A stretch of 16,003 nt of DNA from UBA9676 sp036522155 (GTDB taxonomy: Bacteria > Actinomycetota > Actinomycetes > Streptosporangiales > Streptosporangiaceae): contig DATDGI010000237.1 of the NCBI GenBank assembly GCA_036522155.1, positions 1 to 16,003 of the forward strand, read 5' to 3'. Both the position numbers and the translations under genes were made by a program. Below the pieces are notes generated by a model, which worked only from the letters and a program-made list of their open reading frames with translations, was not told the origin of the DNA and made no database searches. Numbering within the stretch: the stretch's first letter is position 1; every line of letters starts with the position of its first letter. Of the stretch, positions 1-7,459 are shown one piece after another.

Positions 1-107
1 TCGCCTACGGCGACCCCGGCACCGGCGAAGACCACCAGGCCATCACCACCGGCACCCCCGCCGGCATCGCCCACCACCTCACCACCTGGCTCGTCAGCCG
101 CAGCTAA
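1..107 (+). CDS. 3' end of an unrecognised gene (partial)
   Basis: The frame starting at base 3 is open from the window edge to a TAA at 105-107 and gives 34 residues ending TTWLVSRS. Codons are rich in G/C at third positions, as in real genes here. The tail contains a GDPGTGEDH segment followed by a short helix. I do not recognise the family from this piece. It runs convergently toward the broken toxin-like gene that ends at 150 and probably belongs to the integrated element inferred to lie to the left of the tRNA fragment at 842-883. Confidence 0.45.
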   Translation, partial: AYGDPGTGEDHQAITTGTPAGIAHHLTTWLVSRS

Positions 108-149
108 CAGCCCAAACAGACTTCTGAAACACGCCCTAGCCGTATCGGA

Positions 150-419
150 TCAGGTGTCGAGGCTCACGTGTTGCACGCTGATGATTTCTTGACCTTCATG
201 TTCGGTGACGGTGTACCAGATGGTCACGTCGTCGCCGGGCAGGTGCAGTTCGTAGGCACCGGGCAACGGGTCGTCTCGGGGGAAGGGGTCCGCCAGGGTC
301 GGTACCGGCTCGTCTAACAGGTGGAAGATCGTGCGCTAAACCGCCCACCGAAGCGGTTGTGGCAAGGCCTCGATCTGCTGCCACGTTGTGCCGGGGAAGC
401 GGACCCGGCGATCACTCAC
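150..419 (-). pseudogene. RelE/ParE-like toxin gene interrupted by an in-frame TAG
   Basis: On the minus strand a GTG at 419 opens a frame that would encode 89 residues, but codon 28 is TAG (336-338). After the stop the frame continues with a coherent small toxin-like domain: RTIFHLLDEP, then PLPGAYELHLPGDDVTIWYTV and a final IISVQHVSLDT. This is the alternating beta-strand pattern with a Tyr/Trp-rich core seen in RelE/ParE-fold toxins, whose usual length is about 85-100 residues. The start overlaps the stop of the upstream small gene by 8 bases (GTGAGTGA), an arrangement typical of translationally coupled antitoxin-toxin pairs. The part before the stop is only 27 residues and cannot fold alone, and no good restart codon follows at once, so I call it inactivated. 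Sequencing error or amber readthrough are the alternatives. The family call rests on pattern only. Confidence 0.5.
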
Positions 420-609
420 GTATGCCCCACGCTTCGGCTAGTTCCTGGCGGTTGAGCACTGGCGCGTCATCGCCTGGGCCAGGATCAGCTTGGATGCCCC
501 TTCTGGTGGCATCACGGCCGACTTCCCGGCGGAGCCGCTTCAGTTCGGCTTTCAAGGCATCCAGTTCGGCGCGGGGAACGCTAACCGTCTCTGATGCCTC
601 GGCGCTCAC
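412..609 (-). CDS. Small charged protein, candidate antitoxin of the broken toxin-like gene
   Basis: The GTG at 609 begins a 65-residue protein. A purine-rich ribosome site (GGGGAG) lies about seven bases upstream, which decides the start over the longer open frame that would run back into the tRNA fragment. Residues about 8-28 (SVPRAELDALKAELKRLRRE) form an amphipathic, coiled-coil-like helix. The C-terminus, LNRQELAEAWGIRE, could be the toxin-binding tail. Its stop overlaps the next gene's GTG by 8 bases. Small acidic/basic helical proteins placed first in such a coupled pair are commonly antitoxins, but no DNA-binding fold can be recognised with certainty. With its partner gene broken, it may be an orphan. 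Function is inferred from arrangement only. Confidence 0.5.
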   Translation of the reverse strand: MSAEASETVSVPRAELDALKAELKRLRREVGRDATRRGIQADPGPGDDAPVLNRQELAEAWGIRE

Positions 610-841
610 GCGAAACTCCCCTCGGCTCGACGCTCTCAACCCAAGTCTAGATCGAGGAGGGCGAGGAGCGGTGGCTGTCGCCACGCCCGGCGGAGCCGAT
701 CGCCCCACCTCCGGGTCGAACGATCTTGCTAACGCATGTGCTAACAACACCCCTGGATGGCTCTGGACGTGACCGGAAGAGCAACGTCGGTGAGCAGGGT
801 GGGAGTGAACGGGTGGACAACGCTGGACGGCACGAATCTTC

Positions 842-883
842 CTCGTAATGCGTAGGTCTGGGGTTCGATTCCCCAAGGCGGCT
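842..883 (+). tRNA. 3' half of tRNA-Thr(CGU): candidate attachment-site remnant (attR)
   Basis: The fragment begins at the anticodon loop CTCGTAA (842-848, anticodon CGT at 844-846). It continues with the 3' anticodon strand TGCGT, a five-base variable region and a complete T arm: stem TGGGG/CCCCA at 859-863 and 871-875, loop TTCGATT. It ends with the 3' acceptor strand AGGCGGC (876-882) and discriminator T. The bases before the loop (TCTTC) do not pair with TGCGT, and no D arm or GCCGCCT acceptor strand precedes it, so the 5' half is missing. This exact 3' part is what tyrosine-recombinase elements duplicate when they integrate into tRNA genes. The intact tRNA and the integrase should lie left of the window. 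It cannot be a working tRNA. Confidence 0.8.
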
Positions 884-1362
884 CAGGTCGATCGATTAAT
901 TCGTTAGTGTGTTCAATTGACAGGCCGAACCACCGCCCGTACACGACACCCGCGCCCTGCAGCGCCCCTGACCGAATCGTGGACCGATGTCGATCTTCGG
1001 GGTGCGGCCGACAATGGCGATGGTGACACGGGGGCACATAGACCGACGACATGGGCGCGCCGTATCGGCCACCCGAGTGCACCGCGGCCCGACGACTCCA
1101 CTGCCCGTCTTCGCCGTTGTCCCGACCTGGCGGCCGACTGCGACGGCCACCCTGCTGCACCTTTCCGGAGCCCATGGACGGCGCGAAGCTCGCGCTGGTG
1201 TGGCTGTTCATCCTAGGCTCGCCATCATGGGCATCGGAGGTCTGCGCGCCCGTCGCACCGGAGTACCTGACCAGGTACGACTCGGGCTTGGCGCTGCACA
1301 GTTCCGCGGCGTTGGTGGCCGGGGTGCTCACGCTGCTCACATCCGCGGTGGTTGGATGGACC
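884..1362. other. Spacer between the tRNA fragment and the oxidoreductase
   Basis: About 480 bases with no gene I can defend for the first 290. From ATG 1174, preceded by GGAG at 1166-1169, one plus-strand frame runs without a stop into the oxidoreductase. It shows gene-like G/C third positions and encodes a signal-peptide-like start (LALVWLFILGSPSWA) and a second hydrophobic stretch (AALVAGVLTLLTSAVVGW). This may be a real N-terminal extension or the remains of a membrane gene fused in frame. Open frames on the minus strand here (for example 741-1379) cross the tRNA fragment and have poor codon patterns. Confidence 0.4.
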
Positions 1363-3381
1363 GTGATTGACGAGACCATCCTGACGACCTGCCCGCGGGA
1401 TTGCTACGACGCGTGCGGCATCGAAGTGTCACGGCGCGACGGCGCGATCCGCCGGGTGCGCGGCGACCGTAATCATCCCGTCAGCCGCGGACGGCTGTGC
1501 CGCAAGTGCGCGACCGCCTACAACGGGGTCCTGCTGGATCCCCGGGCCCGGCTGCTGACGCCGCTTCGGCGCGACGGGCCGAAGGGCAGTGGCCGTTTCC
1601 GGGTGGTGTCCTGGGATGAGGCGCTGGCGGGGATCGCCCAGCGACTGGCTGAGGTGGTCGAGGGCCCAGGGGCGCACACAATCCTGGGTGCCCACTACAC
1701 CGGCACGTTCGCGCTGCTTGGCTACCACTTCCCGAATCGGTTCCTGCGCCGGCTCGGCGCCCGCGAGGTCGACCCCGACACTATCTGCAACAAGGCAGGG
1801 CATGTTGCGCTGGAGTACCTGTACGGGACCTCGCTGGATGGTTTTGACCCGCGAAGCGCGTCAGATGCGGCATGCATCATGGTCTGGGGCGCCAACCCTT
1901 CGGCCTCCGCGCCGCATCAGCATGAGCACTGGCTGCCTGAGGCGCCCGGGCGGGTGATCGTCGTCGACTCGATCCGGACCGCCACCGCCCAACAGGCTGA
2001 TCTGCACCTGCAGCTGTTCCCCGGCAGCGACGCCGCGCTGGCGTTCGCGATCGCGCATGTGATCCGCCGTGACGGCCTGCTCGACCACGGGCTGCTGCGC
2101 ACGCGCGCGATTGGGTGGGAGGAGCTCGAGCCGCTGCTGGAGCGCTGCACCCCGGAATGGGGCGAGCGCATCACCGGCGTGCCGGCCGGCGCGATCGAGC
2201 AAGCCGCCCGCTGGTACGGCGCCGGGCCGTCGCTGCTGTGGATTGGCCAGGGTTTCCAGCGCCAGCCGCGCGGCGGCAACGCCGTCCGCGCCGTAGCCCA
2301 GCTGGCGGCGCTGAGCGGAAACCTGGGGAAGCCCGGCACCGGCTTTCTGTACCTCAACGGCGCCGGCAACCGGATGCTGGACGAGGACTACGTCGCCGGC
2401 GCGCACCTGGCTGGCTCACCGCCCGACCCCATCAGCCACATGGACTTGGCCGGCTGCCTCGAAGACCCGCAGCGCTCACGGGCGCTGCTGTGCTGGAACA
2501 TCAACATCGCCGCCTCCAACCCCGAGCAAGCGCGGCTCCGGCAAGCGCTCACGCGCACGGACCTGTTCACCGTCGCGATCGACCTGTTCGCGACCGACAC
2601 CACCGACCTGGCCGATGTGGTACTGCCAGCCGCCAGCTTCCTCGAGTCAGACGATCTCGTCGCCTCCTACTTCCATCTCAGCCTCTCCGCACAGGTGAAG
2701 GCGATTGAGCCGCTCGGCCAGTCGCTGCCCAACAGCGAGATCTTCCGCCGGCTTGCCACAGCGACCGGGTTCGCCGACGCCGAGCTGCACGAACCAGACG
2801 AGCAGATCATCGCGGAGGTGCTGCGCCGCACCGGACTCGGGATCGACTTCGCCTCCCTTGCCCGGCAAGGGACGATCTGGATCCATCGCGAGCCGCGCGT
2901 GCAGTTCCCCGACCTTCACTTCCCCACGCCGAGCGGGAAGATCGAGCTCGCCAGCGGCCACGCCGAGGCCCACGGACACCCGCGCGTTGCGCAGCCGCAT
3001 GCCGACCCGCGCCCAGCGCATGGGCGGCTGCGGCTGCTCACCCCCGCCTCGCCCTGGCTGCTCAACGACAGCTTCGCCAACGAGCCCAGGCTCGCCCGCC
3101 GCATCGGCACGCCGGCGATCGCCGTGCACCCTGACGACGCCGCCGAGCGCGGGCTCGCGGCCGGAGACCGCGCGCTGGCGCGCAGCCCGGCCGGAGAGCT
3201 AGAGCTCACCGTGATTCTCTCGGAGGACCTCCCCCGCGGCGTTGCGTTCTCACCCAAGGGCCGCTGGCCAAAGCTCGAGGCCGGGCGGGCCAATGTCAAC
3301 GCCCTCAACCCGGGGATCGCCAGCGATATGGGGGCCAGCACGACCGTGCACGGAGTCGAGATCACGCTGGCGCGTGCCTGA
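1363..3381 (+). CDS. Molybdopterin-dependent oxidoreductase with N-terminal 4Fe-4S cluster
   Basis: This 672-residue protein belongs to the DMSO-reductase superfamily, which uses a bis-pterin molybdenum or tungsten cofactor for redox reactions. Cys10, Cys14 and Cys18 (CPRDCYDAC) plus Cys46 (GRLCRKC) form the 4Fe-4S site. TICNKAG (Cys142) is a plausible place for the metal-ligating cysteine. The middle holds the typical WGANPSAS...H segment. The last 120 residues, from RLRLLTPASPWLLND to VNALNPGIASDMGAST, are the molybdopterin dinucleotide-binding domain. Length fits the family. I chose GTG 1363 because family members begin a few residues before the first cysteine; its ribosome site is weak (GGATGG), and ATG 1174 would add 63 hydrophobic residues. 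No Tat signal and no electron-transfer subunit are nearby, so the substrate and partner are unknown. The convergent DUF6457 gene fits molybdenum-cofactor use. Confidence 0.85.
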   Translation: MIDETILTTCPRDCYDACGIEVSRRDGAIRRVRGDRNHPVSRGRLCRKCATAYNGVLLDPRARLLTPLRRDGPKGSGRFRVVSWDEALAGIAQRLAEVVEGPGAHTILGAHYTGTFALLGYHFPNRFLRRLGAREVDPDTICNKAGHVALEYLYGTSLDGFDPRSASDAACIMVWGANPSASAPHQHEHWLPEAPGRVIVVDSIRTATAQQADLHLQLFPGSDAALAFAIAHVIRRDGLLDHGLLRTRAIGWEELEPLLERCTPEWGERITGVPAGAIEQAARWYGAGPSLLWIGQGFQRQPRGGNAVRAVAQLAALSGNLGKPGTGFLYLNGAGNRMLDEDYVAGAHLAGSPPDPISHMDLAGCLEDPQRSRALLCWNINIAASNPEQARLRQALTRTDLFTVAIDLFATDTTDLADVVLPAASFLESDDLVASYFHLSLSAQVKAIEPLGQSLPNSEIFRRLATATGFADAELHEPDEQIIAEVLRRTGLGIDFASLARQGTIWIHREPRVQFPDLHFPTPSGKIELASGHAEAHGHPRVAQPHADPRPAHGRLRLLTPASPWLLNDSFANEPRLARRIGTPAIAVHPDDAAERGLAAGDRALARSPAGELELTVILSEDLPRGVAFSPKGRWPKLEAGRANVNALNPGIASDMGASTTVHGVEITLARA

Positions 3382-3421
3382 TAGGGCGGATATCCCGGTC
3401 GCTCACCGCATTGGCACGGGG

Positions 3422-3658
3422 TCAGTGATCAGCGGACCACCCCCGGGCAAGCTGCTGGAGTCTCGCGGCCGTTTCCGCCAGCGGTTTCCCGCGGCCAACC
3501 GCAACGCCCATGAGGTATGCAGTCAGCGGCGCGGCCGGCCGGTCCACTGTGTGGGCCACGACCCTGGCCAGGTTCAGCACTGTCTTCTGGCTGACATCCT
3601 CGGGGTCAATGCCGAGTTCAGCGCATAGCGCGCCAGCCCAGTCGTCCAGCGTGCTCAT
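3422..3658 (-). CDS. DUF6457 family protein (molybdenum-cofactor associated)
   Basis: A 78-residue helical protein starting MSTLDDWAGALCAELGIDPE, with the typical DLARxVAHxVxRPAAPLTAYLxGxAxGRG pattern in its middle (here LARVVAHTVDRPAAPLTAYL) and a short C-terminal helix. This matches the actinobacterial DUF6457 family, often found fused to or beside MobA-type molybdopterin-guanine dinucleotide proteins. Its precise biochemical role is not known to me. ATG 3658 is chosen because upstream residues of the longer frame are low-quality and overlap the DUF2252 remnant. It converges on the molybdopterin oxidoreductase, with 40 bases between the two stop codons, which supports a shared link to the cofactor. 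Confidence 0.75.
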   Translation of the reverse strand: MSTLDDWAGALCAELGIDPEDVSQKTVLNLARVVAHTVDRPAAPLTAYLMGVAVGRGKPLAETAARLQQLARGWSADH

Positions 3659-3677
3659 CGTCCTCCGTCCAACGTCA

Positions 3678-4070
3678 GGAGCCCCAGCGGCGCCGGAGCG
3701 GAACCTGTCATTCGACCTGCGTGACTTCGACGAGACCCTGCCCGGCCCGTTCGAATAGGACGTCAAGCGGTTCGCCGCCAGCGTAGTGGTAGCGGCGCGG
3801 GAGAACCGGGTCAAGCCGGCTAGGGGCCGCCGCCGCGGTTACCGCCGGCGTGGAGGCCTACTGCCGGCGCATCCGCCGTTACGCGGCCATGCCGGAACTC
3901 GACATCTGGTGCGACGGCATGCACGTCGACAGCCTGGTCGGCTACTTCGAGCTGGCCGACCGCGGACGGTCTCGATCCACACCGAGCGCCAGCGCAGCCC
4001 CCGCACCAGCCGCGGGGCTTTTGCCAAGCTGACAAGGATGGCGCACGGGCGCCCACGGATCACCGAGGAT
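3678..4070 (+). pseudogene. Decayed DUF2252 gene fragment
   Basis: Translated pieces fit the DUF2252 family, whose core reads roughly FDLNDFDETLPGPFEWDVKRLAAS. Here 3678-3755 gives PERNLSFDLRDFDETLPGPFE. The conserved Trp codon that follows has become TAG (3756-3758), and the frame continues DVKRFAASVVVAARENRV. Around 3820-3835 the reading shifts to another frame (VEAYCRRIRRYAAMPELDIW, then VDSLVGYFELADRG). Near 3965 it shifts back, giving RGAFAKLTRMAHGRPRITED. The first roughly 100 residues of the family and the C-terminal half are absent. The homologous part begins only 20 bases from the DUF6457 start on the other strand, so the gene was cut there by a rearrangement. It is clearly non-functional. 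Confidence 0.8.
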
Positions 4071-4203
4071 CTCAAAGCACGGGCTAGAGTCCAGGCAACT
4101 CCTTCGGCGCGGGGGCGGAGGGTCATTCCGCAAAGAGCCAGAGCGGGTCAGGGATGGGGCCTGGTTGCCTCGCGGCAGACTGAACGGAGGGACGAGACGG
4201 CCG

Positions 4204-5034
4204 ATGGAAGGCAACGAAACCAGCGCTGCGATGGCGCCCAGGCCGGTTGCGCTCGTCACAGGGGCCGGTGGCGCGATCGGCGGCGCGACAGCCTTCGAGC
4301 TCGCGGCGACCGGATTCGACGTGTGCGTCATGGATCTCGACCGGTCAGATCTGGCGCCCGCGCAGGCTGCGGTGGAATCCGCAGGCGGCCACTGCCAGCC
4401 GTATGTGTGCGACGTGACGAATCCGGACCTCGTCGACGCGACCGTGGCCGATATCTTCGCCGATGCCGGCCGCGTGGACGTGCTGGTGAACAGCGCCGGA
4501 ATCGTGCATGTTGACGACCTCCTCGACCTGACGTTCCAGACATGGCGCCGGGTGATGTCGGTCAACGCCGACGGAACGTTCCTGATGGGCCAGGCCACCG
4601 CCCGCGCGATGGTCAGGCAGCCGCCCAGCACGCTCCTAGGACGCCGCGGCATGATCATCAACATCTCCTCGGCGGCAGCAGAAGTGGGCCGGCCGACCCG
4701 CGCCGCCTACGCGGCGAGCAAGGCAGTGGTCAAACACCTCACGATGACCCAGGCGCTGGCGCTGGCCGACCACGCCATCGCCGCGTGCGTCGTCTATCCC
4801 GGTGAAGTGATCGAAGGAATGCTCCGCAGTATTTTCACAGATATCGCCGAAGCCACAGGCCGCAGCGTCGAGGAGGTTATCGACGAAGCCAGGCGTGACC
4901 AGCCCACCAGACAGTTCCAGAGCGCCAGTCAGGTCGGCCAGCGTGTCGCGTTCCTGGCCAACTCGACCGGCATGAGGTTCACCGGCACCGTGCTCTGGTG
5001 CGACTCGCACCTCGACCCGGTGCCTCCATCCTGA
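4204..5034 (+). CDS. SDR-family oxidoreductase 1
   Basis: A 276-residue classical short-chain dehydrogenase/reductase. Near the start are the Rossmann glycine motif TGAGGAIG, slightly unlike the usual TGxxxGIG, and VMDLDRSD, where Asp after strand beta-2 suggests NAD(H). NSAG, the tetrad Asn in SVNADGTF, the Ser in NISSAAAEVG and the YAASK Tyr/Lys pair follow, so the catalytic tetrad is complete. The usual PG segment reads YPGEVIEGML. ATG 4204 is preceded by ACGGAGGGA at a suitable distance. Unlike the next genes, no ATGCTATAGCG site lies upstream, so I see no evidence that it belongs to the same regulon. It converges on the M24 gene across a 134-base spacer (5035-5168) in which I see no clear feature. 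The substrate is unknown. Confidence 0.85.
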   Translation: MEGNETSAAMAPRPVALVTGAGGAIGGATAFELAATGFDVCVMDLDRSDLAPAQAAVESAGGHCQPYVCDVTNPDLVDATVADIFADAGRVDVLVNSAGIVHVDDLLDLTFQTWRRVMSVNADGTFLMGQATARAMVRQPPSTLLGRRGMIINISSAAAEVGRPTRAAYAASKAVVKHLTMTQALALADHAIAACVVYPGEVIEGMLRSIFTDIAEATGRSVEEVIDEARRDQPTRQFQSASQVGQRVAFLANSTGMRFTGTVLWCDSHLDPVPPS

Positions 5035-5168
5035 GGCAGCGGCCCCCCGTGACCAGGATGATGATCCATTCCCCATGGCCGCGAACAAAGCGGACGGCGG
5101 CCCTGACGAACTGTTCATTCAAGCCCGCACACCGCCACCGTCTCGGGCCACCAGAACGCGCCGTAGAT

Positions 5169-6356
5169 CTATGCAGTCCAGCCGGCTAGCGCACGGGCAT
5201 CCAGCGGGCGGCTTGCCGCCCGGGTCAGCTCGACTCCACCGTCCGGGGTGACGAGGAACAGGTTTTCCCTGCGGACACCGAACTGGCCCGGCAGGTAGAT
5301 GCCCGGCTCCAGCGCGAGCACCATCCAGTTTTCCAGCCGCTGCTCATCCGACGGGATCACGTGCGGGTCATCGAAGACGCTGAGCCCGACCCCGTGCCCG
5401 CCGTGGTGCGGGAACTCCCCGTCGGGGCGGATGGCCAGGATCCGGTCCCGCATCCCGCCAAACACCTGCGCGCCGGTGGCGCCGGACCGGAGGTCGGCGG
5501 CTGCCGCCTCCAGGATCGCGTCGAGCTGCCGGTAGATGCCTGCTACATCGGCGTTGGTGCCGCTGACGTGCGTGCGGCAGGTGTCGGCCCAGTAGCCGTC
5601 GGCTCCCACGCAGATGTCGGCGATCACCGGCTTGCCGGGCTCCGCACGGGTGCGCCCGGGGATGGCGATCGGGCCGCAGACCTCCGCGGTGTTGGGCCCG
5701 GCGAGGAGGTCGGCGGCGAACTCGATCGGCGAACCGTGGGCGACCTGGGCTGCGCTCTGCGCGGCCGTCATTATCTCGATCTCGGTGGCGCCCGCGGCCA
5801 CGCCGTCAGCGACCGCGGCCTGCGCCACCCAGCACAGCTCGTACGCGTGATAGATCCTGGCCAGCTCGTCGGCGTCCTTGACCAGGCTCAGCTGGTGCAG
5901 CGCGGCATCGGCCGGGACCGTATCTCCCCCCGCGGGCGGGGCGAAGCCCGCGGTCGGCTCACCGGCCGTGCCGATGCGCCGCGCCGACGAGACCATGCCG
6001 AGCCCGCTTACCGCGCCGAGCAGCAGCGGCGCCGGGTTGAGCTCGAGGCCGAACCCGCGTTCCCCGTACCCGGTCACCCGGTCGGCATCCGACAGCTGCT
6101 CTGCGACGGCGACCTCATCGCGGGGCACGACCAGGACCCGCTCCCCGTCCCGGCCGATCACCACGGCGGATAGCCCGCCGTAATAGCGGGAGTACCCGGC
6201 GAGCCAGGTCACCAGGTCCGCCCGCGTGGCCACGAGGGCGTCCACGCCGTTGGCGGCCATCCAGTCCGTCACCCGGTCGTGCCGGCACCGGGGCGGTGCC
6301 ATCCTGATCTGCTCGCTCACCAACGGTGCCGGGTGCTGGTGCCCCTCCGACCCCAC
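5169..6356 (-). CDS. M24-family metallohydrolase (Xaa-Pro aminopeptidase/creatinase-like)
   Basis: A 395-residue protein with an N-terminal creatinase-type domain (from DRVTDWMAANGVDALVATRA to about residue 165) and a C-terminal pita-bread catalytic domain. All five usual metal ligands are visible: Asp and Asp eleven residues apart in DICVGADGYWAD, His in HHGGHGVG, Glu in ALEPGIY and Glu in RRENLFLV. It is therefore probably an active dinuclear metalloenzyme cleaving a C-N bond: a Pro-peptide, or a small amide as in creatinase or ectoine hydrolase. GTG 6356 is chosen because AGGAGGA lies five bases upstream; GTG 6320 and ATG 6302 lack such a site. A regulon 11-mer lies 42 bases upstream. It is divergent from SDR 2. 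In this catabolic setting a small-molecule hydrolase is more likely than a housekeeping peptidase. Confidence 0.85.
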   Translation of the reverse strand: MGSEGHQHPAPLVSEQIRMAPPRCRHDRVTDWMAANGVDALVATRADLVTWLAGYSRYYGGLSAVVIGRDGERVLVVPRDEVAVAEQLSDADRVTGYGERGFGLELNPAPLLLGAVSGLGMVSSARRIGTAGEPTAGFAPPAGGDTVPADAALHQLSLVKDADELARIYHAYELCWVAQAAVADGVAAGATEIEIMTAAQSAAQVAHGSPIEFAADLLAGPNTAEVCGPIAIPGRTRAEPGKPVIADICVGADGYWADTCRTHVSGTNADVAGIYRQLDAILEAAAADLRSGATGAQVFGGMRDRILAIRPDGEFPHHGGHGVGLSVFDDPHVIPSDEQRLENWMVLALEPGIYLPGQFGVRRENLFLVTPDGGVELTRAASRPLDARALAGWTA

Positions 6357-6398
6357 GGCTTCCTCCTCGGCGCTCGGGCCCCGTGCTCGCGGCGCTAA

Positions 6399-6409
6399 CG
6401 CTATAGCAT
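6399..6409 (-). promoter_or_regulatory. Regulon operator site 1 (ATGCTATAGCG)
   Basis: On the minus strand this reads ATGCTATAGCGTT, centred on the perfect palindrome GCTATAGC. It lies between the divergent M24 gene (42 bases to its GTG) and SDR 2 (about 140 bases). It is identical over 11 bases to the sites at 7399, 13376 and 15243. Such short A/T-centred palindromes are typical of GntR/FCD regulators; the candidate regulator is encoded at 10748-11422. I see no convincing -35 box for the M24 gene here. Confidence 0.7.
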
Positions 6410-6548
6410 ATGCCGCACGACCCAACAGGGCTCCTGTGCCTGCCCCCGGTCCGGGACCGTACCTCATGCTCGCGAGGTGCCGGCTCCCAGCAGATGCCGC
6501 AGCCGCTGCGCCAGGCAGGGGACGCCGTCCGCGACTGGGAGGTAGATC

Positions 6549-7337
6549 ATGAAGCTGGCCGACCGTGTGTGTGTGATCACCGGCGGCGCCCGCGGCATCG
6601 GGGAGGCGATCGCCGCCCGTTTCATCGCCGAGGGCGCGACCGTCGCCATCCTGGACCTCGACCTCGCCGCCGCGGAGGCCACCGCCGCCAGCCTGGGCGC
6701 GACCGCCTACCAGTGCGACGTCAGCGCCCGGCCATCGGTCGAAAACGCGATCAACGCGGTGATCCACGCTCATGGGCGCGTGGATGTGCTCTGTAACAAC
6801 GCCGGGATCGGCCTGGCGGGGCCCTCGGAGACCTTCTCTGATGCGGACTGGGACACCTCGATCGGGGTGATGCAAACGGGCGTGTTCCTCTGCTCCCAGA
6901 TTGTGGGGCGGCACATGCTGCAGCGGGGCCGGGGAACGATCGTGAATACCAGCTCGATGAACGCGTGGGAGGCCTTCCCCATGCGGCTCGCCTATTGCGC
7001 CGCCAAGGCGGCCGTGGTGGCGATGACCCAGGTCCTCGCGATCGAGTGGGCCGACCGCGGCATCCGGGTCAACGCGGTGGCGCCGGGGGTGACGCGGACC
7101 GCGCTGGTCCAGAAGGGGGTCGACGACGGCGTCATCGACGTAGCGGCCTACCGCGCCCGGACGCCGATGCACCGGTTCGCTGAGCCCGACGAGATCGCCC
7201 GCGCGGTGCTGTTCCTGGCCTGCGATGAGGACTCGTCGTTTGTCACCGGAACCACGCTGTGCGCGGACGGCGGCTGGAGCGCCATGGGGTGGATCTACAA
7301 GGAGGACGCCGCCGCCCCCGCGTCCCCGGCGCGGTAG
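6549..7337 (+). CDS. SDR-family oxidoreductase 2
   Basis: A 262-residue classical SDR starting at ATG 6549 after a clear GGGAGGT site. It has TGGARGIG for cofactor binding, AILDLDLAA with Asp after beta-2 (NAD preference expected), NNAG, the Ser of NTSSMNAW, the YCAAK Tyr/Lys pair and the APGVTRTAL segment. The C-terminus carries the usual FVTGTTLCADGGW. One oddity: where most family members have the structural Asn of the catalytic tetrad (pattern NLxGxF), this protein reads VMQTGVFL, so Asn appears replaced by Met. It shares the operator-containing space with the M24 gene and precedes the permease, which has its own promoter. It is likely an alcohol or polyol dehydrogenase of the regulon; the exact substrate is unknown. 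Confidence 0.85.
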   Translation: MKLADRVCVITGGARGIGEAIAARFIAEGATVAILDLDLAAAEATAASLGATAYQCDVSARPSVENAINAVIHAHGRVDVLCNNAGIGLAGPSETFSDADWDTSIGVMQTGVFLCSQIVGRHMLQRGRGTIVNTSSMNAWEAFPMRLAYCAAKAAVVAMTQVLAIEWADRGIRVNAVAPGVTRTALVQKGVDDGVIDVAAYRARTPMHRFAEPDEIARAVLFLACDEDSSFVTGTTLCADGGWSAMGWIYKEDAAAPASPAR

Positions 7338-7386
7338 ACGCCGGCGGCGCCCGGGCACCGGAAAGCCAGATGGCCAGCGGCATCTA

Positions 7387-7416
7387 TTGACATGCCAGAT
7401 GCTATAGCGTTTTGAT
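7387..7416 (+). promoter_or_regulatory. Predicted promoter of the permease-SDR 3 operon
   Basis: A perfect -35 box TTGACA (7387-7392) is followed after 18 bases by TTTGAT (7411-7416, four of six consensus matches). The regulon 11-mer (7399-7409) lies wholly inside the spacer, where a bound regulator would block RNA polymerase. The predicted transcript starts near 7423, leaving a leader of about 37 bases that contains the GGGAGGAAG ribosome site of the permease. Confidence 0.6.
7399..7409 (+). promoter_or_regulatory. Regulon operator site 2 (ATGCTATAGCG)
   Basis: Plus-strand copy ATGCTATAGCGTTTT, identical over 11 bases to sites 1, 3 and 4 and over 13 to sites 1 and 3. It sits between the -35 and -10 boxes of the predicted permease promoter, so repression is the simplest reading. 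Confidence 0.75.
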
Positions 7417-7459
7417 TTGGTTCTAGCGCTCCGCCGCCGCGCCGACCCGGGAGGAAGCG

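Noticed and set aside
741..1379. Minus-strand open frame across the tRNA fragment and the spacer
   Set aside because: Part of it (WGIEPQTYALR) is simply antisense tRNA, a well-known false-protein signature. The rest lacks a recognisable domain.
336..3758. Amber codons in two genes (336-338 and 3756-3758) as a sign of TAG readthrough or recoding
   Set aside because: The DUF2252 gene also has frameshifts and missing ends, and TAG is used as the normal stop of apparently live genes here (GntR at 10748-10750, vapC at 15986-15988), so independent decay is simpler.
6357..7358. Upstream extension of the M24 open frame on the minus strand
   Set aside because: It crosses operator site 1 and is antisense to SDR 2, with Arg/Pro/His-rich sequence and no domain. 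A strong ribosome site supports GTG 6356.
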